Positions 56,701 to 64,000 of a DNA stretch of 64,000 nt are shown piece after piece. Each line of letters begins with the position of its first letter. Position 1 is the stretch's first letter. The notes beneath the pieces were generated by a model. It did not search any database. It had not been told where the DNA came from and saw only the letters and a program-made list of their open reading frames with translations. The position numbers and the translations under genes were made by a program. Source of the DNA: Lactarius indigo (taxonomy: Eukaryota; Basidiomycota; Agaricomycetes; Russulales; Russulaceae); assembly GCA_025766275.1 (NCBI GenBank), contig JAFKAC010000062.1:124001-188000 (forward strand), written 5' to 3'.

Positions 56701-58610
56701 GAGATAGTGTGTGGCTGGATGCCAGGAACTTGAAAACAACGCACCCTAGTTTCAAGTTAGCCCCAAAAAGATATGGACCCTTCAGGGTCACAAAGAAGAT
56801 CTCCGCCACCACATATGCCCTGAAACTTCCCCATCAGTGGCGGATCCACCCAGTATTCCATGCGTCACTCCTAATGCCATACAAAGAAACCTCCATACAT
56901 GGAAAGAACTTTACGGAACCACCCCCAGATCTAGTAGATGGAGAACAGGAGTGGGAAGTCGAGAAAATACTAGAAACAAGACGCCACAGGAACCAGTTAC
57001 AGTTCCTAATCAAGTGGAAAGGATACTCCGATGCACACAACAGTTGGGAACCAGAAAAGAACCTCAACGCCCCAGAACTTATTCAGGAACACTTTGAAAA
57101 CAACCCCAGAAGCGAAGGAGCAAAGCAATGGTTAAAACGAAAGGAAGTAACAGTACGAACAGCAACCACCTTCCCCACTAGCTTCCTCACCATGCCCTCT
57201 CGCTCCTCCTCTGTAGAACGTCTTGTTGCTCGTGCCATGGAAAGAGGGTCCTTTGACGAAACACCCTCTGTCACACCCTCCTCTGGCTATTCTCCCTTCC
57301 CAGCACGACCCCCTTCCTTGCCTTCACTCATCCAGGAGCCACAACCCATCGATCCCACCATGCCCAGCGTCATAGAAACAGAAGGAGGAGGAATAGCCCT
57401 TCGCATTCCCCCTCCTGGACACACAGCTCCCCCTACTCCCGAGATACACCAACCTACCACCTCCCCCCCTGATCCTAGAGTGACCATGGCTCGTCTCAGC
57501 GAAATAGTCAACGACCCAATCATGGACGCACTCCCCATTAACTATGAAAGGATGCACATCACTGCTGAAGAAGATGACGACCCTGGCTACCCCTTCTTCT
57601 TGAATGACCCCTGGAGCAGCCGCTATGTCCACTTCCTCATCCCTGACGACGCTGACCCAACCTCGTACATCCGAAAGGATGCCAAATGGATCAAGATCAG
57701 CGAAAACAAAGAAGATGTCATCGGTACCATGGGCAAGAACCTCCCTCACTATGGCCTCCCCCTTTTCCTCCTTCCCAGAGACGACGACCCCCACAATCCA
57801 GCTCCCCCCATCACCCCAGCTCAAATGCAGAACTTGGACGAAGCTTCCCCCACAGCCAGACAAGTCGATGAAGTCCTAGAAGACCTGAAAGATGACCGCC
57901 TCACAGCAGAAGTCTTTAGGACTCGCCGATTCTTACGAAACCAGAAGGCCCTCCGAAAGGAGATTGAAGGCCTGTACAAGACGATGGAGCCCCTCAAAAG
58001 GCACCTCCTCAACATGGACATGCAACTAACCAGTACCCGAAGAAGGTTGCAAGAACACAAAGCCTATGTCCGGATTGCAGACCGATGGCTCACACTACAC
58101 CCCCCTCCTCCGGAAGAAGAAACTCACCCCTTTGAAGTCCACCCCATTCCTGCCCCTGCTCCACCTCGCTACCACTCCATGCCACGACTCCACGACGAAC
58201 CAGAAGGACCTAGCCCCTCTGCAGAAAGGAAGAAGAGACGCAAGCGCAGAGCCAACAAGAAGGAGACTGGCACCATTCGACTTTGTTACAGGTGCCAGTC
58301 TGAAGACCACCTCTCCTTCGCCTGCCCTCAAAAACAGAAGTTCTGCTGGAGGTGTTCTAGCACTGACCACTTCCCCTATCAGTGCCTCTGGCCAGCCCCA
58401 GAAGAACGCACTCAGTGGTGTGGCAAGTGCTTTACCAGCAACAACCACGAAGAAATCAAGTGCCCCAAGTATGAAAATTGTCGCAAGTGTGGGGCCTATG
58501 GTCCCTTCAACTTCCTTCGCCAACATCGCTGCCCCCTCCCTCGCGAAAGTACCCCCTCCAACGATGTAGACAACGATGTCTACGACCTGATGGACTTCGA
58601 AGCACTCTAG
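53727..58610 (+). CDS. Gy3 Pol with C-terminal zinc-knuckle extension
   Basis: About 1627 codons in the -1 frame, overlapping gag by 19 nt. In order: protease LLDSGATDNLI (near 41), RT (SPYASSFFFRKKTDGGLRPI, YMDDVLIA near 367), RNase H (FELEVDASAFATGAIL), HHCC finger (HDTKTAGHPGITKT ... CATCQSNK near 757), integrase core D, D, E (LDFITKLP, SDRDPRFTAKF, DGQSERTNQ), chromodomain EWEVEKILETRRHRNQLQFL to SWEPEKNL near 1074-1125. Then about 500 residues: a Ser/Pro linker, a globular part (DDPGYPFFLNDPW), a predicted coiled coil near 1390-1450, a basic patch and four Cys/His motifs: CYRCQSEDHLSFAC (1520), CWRCSSTDHFPYQC (1540), CGKCFTSNNHEEIKC (1565) and a CRKC motif (1585). The frame was traced upstream of its first start-like codon; expression needs frameshifting or similar. 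Confidence 0.93.
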   Translation: MRCRPVRADREANSMYSVRDSAMTIKVLVRLYYKEARINVLLDSGATDNLIDRNLIQKLGLGTTPLKPPRLVRNVDGSLNKDGTITETCQLWIKRGEEETPFQFFVTSLGEDRMIFGYPWFEHENPDIDWKKQELKGEAVTILTGGYRFRRKRHQEAKAAATKTTFDPVKETAIPEEYQRHNKVFSDEEAQRFPPEREEDHPITLRPDAPNKINCKIYPLTPEEDKELKAYLDENIAKGYIYEGSSPYASSFFFRKKTDGGLRPILDYRPLNTWTIKDTYPLPLISDILTNLNGKTLFSKFDIRWGYHNIRIKEEDQWKAAFKTPRGLFIPRVMTFGLTNAPATFARTMSRILRPLMDKYPRELFVYMDDVLIATEEDTERHRQIVHEFLEICEKESYFLKASKCVFEQRKIHYLGIVIDGSQIKIDPKKVEGLKDWPRDIKSVKQARSVLGTLSYQRPFIPNFAHLARPITDTIKTSEGPFRWTKEAAEALEALITLVCKDPILCQPDMDKPFELEVDASAFATGAILTQRDSRNKPQAVGYFSKSFSEAERNYDIHDRELLAVIRGLEHWRHLLLGSPHEITVFTDHKNLEYYRHPRQINRRVARYIPRLADYHIKLHHKPGPQNHADALSRRPDHDTGAGDNTDVVVLTPTIFANSALSIRIDDRVMAHQLNHQDTLDEWAAPFHLVKQGKHWWRGDKLVVVDNTPLKRGVISLFHDTKTAGHPGITKTLWLVSQDFWWPNMKDDISAYVKGCATCQSNKNFPGNPKPPIFPIKTNPEALPFETIALDFITKLPQSEDNDTILTITDHDCSKAAFFIPCSETIDAEGVAKLYAKTVLPHYGLPRRVISDRDPRFTAKFIKELCRVLDIEQNISTAYHPQTDGQSERTNQWLEQYLRMFINHQQDNWTELLPLAQYTHNSWPSATTKKAPYELILGYIPRVHQPERTTTVPGTQERLERIQEARRTAQAAITHAQSLYKGSSRFEQHTEGDSVWLDARNLKTTHPSFKLAPKRYGPFRVTKKISATTYALKLPHQWRIHPVFHASLLMPYKETSIHGKNFTEPPPDLVDGEQEWEVEKILETRRHRNQLQFLIKWKGYSDAHNSWEPEKNLNAPELIQEHFENNPRSEGAKQWLKRKEVTVRTATTFPTSFLTMPSRSSSVERLVARAMERGSFDETPSVTPSSGYSPFPARPPSLPSLIQEPQPIDPTMPSVIETEGGGIALRIPPPGHTAPPTPEIHQPTTSPPDPRVTMARLSEIVNDPIMDALPINYERMHITAEEDDDPGYPFFLNDPWSSRYVHFLIPDDADPTSYIRKDAKWIKISENKEDVIGTMGKNLPHYGLPLFLLPRDDDPHNPAPPITPAQMQNLDEASPTARQVDEVLEDLKDDRLTAEVFRTRRFLRNQKALRKEIEGLYKTMEPLKRHLLNMDMQLTSTRRRLQEHKAYVRIADRWLTLHPPPPEEETHPFEVHPIPAPAPPRYHSMPRLHDEPEGPSPSAERKKRRKRRANKKETGTIRLCYRCQSEDHLSFACPQKQKFCWRCSSTDHFPYQCLWPAPEERTQWCGKCFTSNNHEEIKCPKYENCRKCGAYGPFNFLRQHRCPLPRESTPSNDVDNDVYDLMDFEAL

Positions 58611-58619
58611 GGAGAGTTG

Positions 58620-59214
58620 ACTTAGAGAGGGGCTCATGTTATGATCCGACGCTTCGAACCTAACTCACAGTATGTCTCCACCCTGCCTTCCCCTTCTGTA
58701 CCATACCTTGTTACCAAAGGAGCTACTGTTACTAGTGGCGCTGTTTCTTTGATCCGAACTTCTGCTTACTCCGTTTAGTCTCTTTGATATTGTGTGGACT
58801 TGTGTTCATGTTGTTTGGAACCCTGTCCTATATAAACTTGTACCATAGACCGTAGGAAGCCAGACTTGGCTTCGTTTGCAATCTAGCAATCTTGCCTCCG
58901 TACTTTGGTGTGACCTCGCCTTATCCCTCTCTTCTTGTGCATCCCCTACCTCAGTCCCTAACCAGGACACTTCGAAGTCTTTGCAGTTGAACTATATCAA
59001 CGCGTTACACCTGTTATACTCTGTGCACTAGCAAGATCAAGTGTAGAGAAGTGTTAGACACTTCGGACGAGGAGTCCTACATTACAGAGTAGTGCTGCAC
59101 CTTGTGCCACACTTTTATCACTCGTATTTCATAGCAATAAGACAACAGAGGTCTTCGCTTGATACCTGTGTGATTCAGAACCTTTAGAACCCACGCCCCT
59201 GCTAGGGCGTAACA
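58620..59214 (+). repeat. Gy3 polypurine tract and 3' LTR
   Basis: A purine-rich stretch (AGAGAGGGG) ends four bases before the 3' LTR (58637-59214, 578 bp), which I could not distinguish from the 5' LTR. Confidence 0.92.
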
Positions 59215-59361
59215 AGCATACTGCAGCTTGCCAGTGTACCTCCGCGTATTCACCAGGGCAAGGACTTAGACCTCCGTGTCTTTAAGTTAGGAAACCGATA
59301 TCGCTAAGTTGTTACCGCCATACTCGTGCTCCAGTCGAGCTGACGTCGTGATGACGTTACA
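59215..59361 (+). repeat. Second part of Gy2 3' LTR
   Basis: Resumes with the AGCAT duplication and matches 44697-44841 of the Gy2 5' LTR, with one CG to TG change (GTCGTGATGACG against GTCGTGACGACG). It ends GTTACA at 59361 and is followed directly by Gy4 gag. Confidence 0.92.
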
Positions 59362-60174
59362 CTTGTCGATGACTGGGTTGAAGAACAAATTCAATGGCTC
59401 ATTGCCCAACTAGTAGCAGGAGTGGCCCTAAATGAAGAAAACCTTTGGGACACTATTGAGGCACGATTCATCCAAGCCTACACCGATACCACGCAACAAC
59501 AGAAAGCCCGCCACTCCATTCAAAATCTCAGAATGGAGAAAGAAGACATCAACACGTATATCGCAAAATTCGCGAACCTTGCCAACAAAGCGGGGTATAA
59601 TAAAGACAAAGCCACCACTCTTGAAATCTTCCAGAAAGGACTCCCCAATGCCCTCATTGTAAACGCAATCAAATTCCATCATCCAATCACATGGGACGAC
59701 TGGAAAGCGGCAGTAACACTACAACAAGCCGAATACCTCCTGTTAAAAGACAAGCTTACCAAAGGGGGAAACAACAAACAAGGGGGAGCTTCCCGAGACC
59801 AATGGCTATCGGCACTAAACAAAAACCGAGACCCCAATGCGATGGACGTTAGTCGCACTAGAGCACGAGCCGCGTTAAAGGACGCCGAAAAATTGCAGCT
59901 ACAGAAAGAAGGAAGGTGCTTCCGCTGCTGAGGCCAAGGACACATTTCCCGTAACTGCCCTCAAAAGTCCACCACCATCAAAGCGACCGAAACAACGGCT
60001 CCTCAGACCAGCACCCCTACAACCGCCACTATCTCCATGACTGCGTCACGCCCCCTTTCTAATGAAGAACAAGCGGACGCACAAGTAGCAGCGCTATTCG
60101 CTCAAACCCCAGAAGTACGAGAATTAATGGTGGACAAACTGTTTGGCCAAAAGAAGGATTTTCTGAATGCTTGA
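59362..60174 (+). pseudogene. Gy4 gag, 5'-truncated, one nonsense codon
   Basis: Begins in mid-Gag (VDDWVEEQIQWLIAQLVAG) next to the Gy2 LTR, so the Gy4 5' LTR and Gag N-terminus are absent. Continues with LWDTIEARFIQAYTDTTQQQ, DINTYIAKFANLANKAGY, IFQKGLPNALIVNAIKFHHP, NAMDVSRTRAR and a zinc knuckle broken by TGA at 59929-59931 (CFRC, stop, GQGHISRNC; CGA expected). Ends TGA at 60172-60174, overlapping pol in the -1 frame. Confidence 0.87.
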
Positions 60175-60710
60175 ACCCGGTGGCCTGGGCTAGAGCACTA
60201 AAACTTAGCATGTACAATAGCAGATTCCGATCCATGCAAATTCCAGTTCTTTTCAAATCTGCTCACGCGACGGCCAAACGAAATGTTCTTATCGACTCCG
60301 GCACAACTGATAACTTCATAAGCGCAAATCTTCTGAAACGGCTGAAAATTGCCTGGTTGGCTACCAATCGTCCTATCAAAATATGGAACGTAGACGGAAC
60401 TCACAACCAAGGAGGAGAAATTACCTCCTTCACTGACCTCATGGTCAGAACAGGAGGAAAGATCCAGAACCTTCGATTCCTTATCACCGACCTAGGAAAC
60501 GATGAAGTCATACTTGGATATCCTTGGTTCACAGCCTTCGAACCAAAGTTCCACTGGCGGGATGCCACTATAGACGAAGAATTCCAACCAGTGGTAATTA
60601 CTAGCCTAAATTTGTCCGACGAAGCCATGCCGCTAGAAGCCACTATTAAGGCATTGGAGACGTATCAACTGGACGAATTAGCCTGGGAACAACTGGAGAA
60701 AGAAGACGAT
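60171..60710 (+). pseudogene. Gy4 protease region
   Basis: Protease with LIDSGTTDNFISANLLKRL near 60292, then IWNVDGTHNQGGEIT and EVILGYPWFTAFEPKFHWRD. The frame is intact to 60710, where a solo LTR interrupts it; the adjoining frame resumes at 61450. Confidence 0.88.
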
Positions 60711-61444
60711 TGTCACGCCTCTGCGGGGGCGTGCGTCGTTCTGTAACAGATCCTGTCTGAGGCAAAAGACTCTGAGTTGGATCCCCACTGAGTGGAAGGA
60801 CTCCTAAGGTCGTCCGTAACAGCCCCTGTACTAAGGTAGCTGAGTCTGTGGTAATTCCCCCTACGCTGAGGTGGGAAAGTCCTTCTGTAACAGCCCCTTG
60901 TGCAAAGGTGACTGAGTCAGTAACAATGGACGAGCTCAGAAGGCCTAAGTCCAAAGGTCACGTGTCACTGGGCTGACCAGTAAGACAGGAAGAGGATAAG
61001 AGCGGAGTCAAGGGGAAGCCTGCACAGAGGTTGAGAGGGGAATGACCCAAAGGGGATAAGGGTCGAGGGTCAGAGGTTCAGGGTCAAGGGCTTGAGTGCT
61101 GAAGGGACTGAGGCACTCAAGGAGTCAATGGGAGATACAACGCAGATAGTTGATTAAGCCAAAGCTAAGGAGCTAAGGCGCACTACAGGGTTCCTTATAT
61201 AGTACAGGATTGCGCCTGAGCGCATAGTGCTACTGGTTGCTATAGATAGAACAATGTGCTGGCAAAATGGTGTCAACATCGTGCGAGATGGTGTTATGCC
61301 AGCAAAGCAGGAGAAGGGTAGACAAGAATAGCACAGAAGGTGCTAGAACAATCAGATAAGGGGGAGCATAAGAAGGTAACTACCAAGAAAGGAAGTGGAT
61401 CAGATAAGGACAGAAAAGGAAAGGTAATAGAAGAGTTCATGACA
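60711..61444 (-). mobile_element. Solo LTR in Gy4 pol, 734 bp
   Basis: Starts TGTCACGCC and ends TTCATGACA, with a perfect 5-bp duplication ACGAT at 60706-60710 and 61445-61449. It has no coding frame. A minus orientation is favoured: read that way a TATATAAGG box lies about 240 bp from the LTR start, as in Gy2 and Gy3, and a TTAGCTTTGG motif follows about 33 nt later. Confidence 0.88.
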
Positions 61445-61449
61445 ACGAT

Positions 61450-64000
61450 CCCCACATCCGACTACGAAAAACGACGACAGCGTCAGAACTAGCACAACAA
61501 GAAGCTGCAAAAAAACCTCAGAAGACCTTCGAGGAAATGGTCCCTAAGGAGTACCAAAGGCATCAGAAGGTCTTCAGCGAAGAAGCATCCCAACGGTTTC
61601 CACCATCACGACCATGGGATCACGCCATTGACCTCGCCCCGAATGCCCCAGAAACGATGGATTGTAAAGTATACCCACTCACGATTCCCGAAACCAAAAA
61701 GTTGTCCGAATTCATAACCGAACACCTGGACAAAAAATACATCCAACCTTCAAAGTCCCCTTACACTTCTCCCTTCTTCTTCATCAAAAAAAAGGACGGG
61801 AAACTACGACCAGTACAGGACTATCGTCGCCTCAATGAACTAACCGTAAAAAACCATTACCCACTCCCCTTAATCCCTGAACTTATCAATCGGATTCGAG
61901 AGGCGCGGCTCTATTCCAAGCTCGATATTCAATGGGGGTACAATAACGTTCGAATCAAACCGGGTGACAAATGGAAAGCGGCGTTTAAAACCAATCAAGG
62001 GCTATTCGAACCACGGGTCATGTTCTTCGGCCTTACCAACTCCCCCAGTACCTTCCAAACCATGATGGACACCATTTTCCGGGAACTGGTGTTAACGGGA
62101 GAAGTCATCGTCTACATGGACGACATCCTAATCGCGACAGCAGACGACCGTACCCACCATCGACAAATCTTACATCGTGTTCTAGATCTATGTGATGAAC
62201 ACGACTTATACATCAAACCGGAGAAATGTGTGTTCGAGGTCTATGAAGTGGAATACCTAGGCCTGATCATCGGACATGGCAAATTGCGGATGGACCCGGT
62301 AAAGGTACAGGGCGTACGGGATTGGAAAGCACCAAAATCCCTAAAAGAAGTGCAAGCCTTTCTAGGCTTCTGCAACTTTTACCGACGATTCATAAGGGGG
62401 TTCTCCACGATAGCGAGACCACTCCACGACCTCACAAGGAAGGATACACCATGGGAATGGACAAAAGCCAGACAGGAGGCATTCGACATTATCAAGGAAC
62501 GAATTAGCTCCGAACCCGTACTTTTGTTCCCAAAATTAGACCAACCCTTCGAAATAGAGGTCAATGCCTCAAGCTATGCCCTAGGAGCGGTACTAAATCA
62601 AAAGGGAGAAGATCAGAAGCTGCACCCGGTGGCGTTCTATTCAGAATCACTAACTGAAGCAGAGTGTAACTACGACATCTACGACAGAGAATTACTAGCT
62701 ATTGTCAAAGCCCTACGAATGTGGCGCACGTATCTCATCGGTTCCCCCCATTTAATAACCATTCACACGGATCACGCCAACCTCCAATACTGGAAGGAAC
62801 CACGAAAAATCAGTCGGTGAGTGGCATGAGAATTCCAGGAACTTTCTGAGTACAATTTCATACTCAAACACATCCCTAGAACCAAAAATACCCAAGCAGA
62901 CTCCCTATCAAGACGCCCAGATTACGATGACGGAACAACGGATAACGACCACGTTACGGTACTACCAGAGGAGGTATTCCTACGAGTCACCGAAACATCC
63001 ATGCACGACATGGACATATGGACTCAGATTACGCAGAGCTTGGAAGAGTCCGCAGTACTCCCATGGGTAGAACCCCACAACCTGAAAAAACACGACGGCT
63101 TATGGTGGAAAGGCGACGCCCTCGTTGTTGTGGGAAACAACGACCTTAAGCGGGGGGTAATCACCTTTTTCCATGACACTCCTAGCGCAGGACACCCAGG
63201 AATTGCAAACACTCTGGAACTCGTACGATGCAATTTCTGGTGGCCAAATATGCGAAGAGATGTGGAAGCATACGTCAAGGGATGCGCCATATGCCAAAGT
63301 AACAAAATCAACTCCCACCAACAGAAGCCACACCTATTCCCTATCACCACAGACCCCTCGGCTGAACCCTTCGAGGTAGTGGCAATGGACTTCATAGTCA
63401 AACTTCCGGAATCGAACGGATTCGACTCCATCCTCACCATCACCGACCACGACTGTTCGAAGGCAGCAATATTCGTGCCTTGTAACGAAACTATAACGGC
63501 GGAAGGAGTGGCCAAACTTTATCTCCAACATGTATACCCTCATTACGGGTTACCCCGAAAGATCATATCCGATCGAGACCCCAGATTTGCATCCACCTTT
63601 ATGAGACAACTATGCAAAACCCTGGGAATACAGCAAAACATTTCATCCGCGTATCATCCCCAAACGGATGGACAATCAGAACGCACCAACCAATGGCTAG
63701 AACAATACTTACGACACTGGTGTAACCTTCGACAGGATAACTGGGCAGAGCTATTACCTATGGCACAATTCGCGCACAACGCATGGGCGAATGCCACGAC
63801 CAAACATTCCCCGTTTTCGCTTATCATGGGATGGGAACCGCGAACAACATGGACACCCAAACCGTCAAGTAGCCCAACAGTAGACCAACGATTGGAAGAC
63901 CTGTTGATACTCAGACAACACGCGCAAGATAGTATCAATCATGCGCAACGACTCATGGCCCAACGGGGAAAGACGAAGTTCACACCTTATCAGCAAGGAG
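61450..64000 (+). pseudogene. Gy4 pol (RT to integrase), runs off the window
   Basis: Continues Gy4 pol after the solo LTR: TFEEMVPKEYQRHQKVFSEE, PWDHAIDLAPNAPE, RT (SPFFFIKKKDGKLRPVQDYR, YMDDILIA near 62113), RNase H (IEVNASSYALGAVL, with Asn where Asp is usual; TDHANLQYW). TGA codons at 62818-62820 and 62827-62829 fall in ISR(R)VA(R)EFQELSEY, both at CGA-type Arg positions. Then HHCC finger (GHPGIANT, GCAICQSNK) and integrase core (VAMDFIVKLP, SDRDPRFASTF, DGQSERTNQWLEQYL). The last open frame reaches the edge at 64000; a chromodomain, if present, is outside. Confidence 0.88.

Larger units (their letters stand above)
51268..59214 (+). mobile_element. Intact chromodomain Gypsy element Gy3
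   Basis: 7947-bp element with 578-bp LTRs (TGTTATGATCC to GGGCGTAACA) that look identical by eye, a target duplication AGCAT (51263-51267 and 59215-59219), and uninterrupted gag and pol frames. It is nested in the right LTR of Gy2. Identical LTRs and open frames indicate a very recent, possibly active element. Confidence 0.96.

Noticed and set aside
1..64000. CRISPR arrays, rRNA or tRNA genes, bacterial operon signals
   Set aside because: No regularly spaced identical repeats, no tRNA cloverleaf and no rRNA-like sequence noticed; gene structure is fungal.

Overview
The window looks like nuclear DNA of a filamentous basidiomycete, most likely an Agaricomycete. Reasons: densely intronic genes with introns of about 40-60 nt, a DUF6532-family gene, Goodbye-NACHT-ankyrin NLR (STAND) receptors, GUP1-like and HUS1-like relics, and heavy loading with Copia and chromodomain Gypsy retrotransposons. 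All assignments come from reading the sequence; no search was run.

Left part (1-7.8 kb): the 3' part of a DUF6532 gene (+), a Copia solo LTR inserted in a locally duplicated flank sequence, a decayed hus1-like gene (-) and a decayed GUP1-like acyltransferase gene (+).

Middle part (7.8-32.8 kb): a tandem array of NLR units, all on the minus strand. Three copies look intact (A 7792-12715, B 18088-23010, C 25056-29677). Each has ten exons with the same exon lengths except the last, and encodes an N-terminal Goodbye domain, a NACHT ATPase and 18-21 ankyrin repeats. A fourth copy (14572-15345) is a 3' fragment. Between units lie copies of a shared flank, and the last flank again carries the 3' end of the hus1-like gene, so the array grew by unequal exchange or segmental duplication. 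A non-autonomous hAT-type element with an 8-bp target duplication sits between the fragment and copy B. These receptors belong to the class that controls non-self recognition and regulated cell death in fungi; that role is inferred here.

Right part (32.8-64 kb): a nest of LTR retrotransposons, all on the + strand unless stated. Gy1 (Gypsy, LTR at 32807) is broken by an intact Copia element (35212-41559, target duplication CTTAT) and cut off by Gy2 at 44320. Gy2 (44320-50887 plus its right LTR) is CpG-decayed and internally deleted. Gy3 (51268-59214) is intact, has LTRs that look identical, and sits inside the right LTR of Gy2 (target duplication AGCAT). Gy4 (59362 to the window end) is a damaged Gypsy copy interrupted by a solo LTR (60711-61444, target duplication ACGAT). 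Gy1, Gy2 and Gy3 share a feature I consider the best find here: a 10-11 nt primer binding site next to the 5' LTR that is complementary to the predicted first bases of their own transcript, as in Tf1-type self-priming. Gy2 and Gy3 also share long post-chromodomain extensions of Pol, which in Gy3 ends in a cluster of zinc knuckles.
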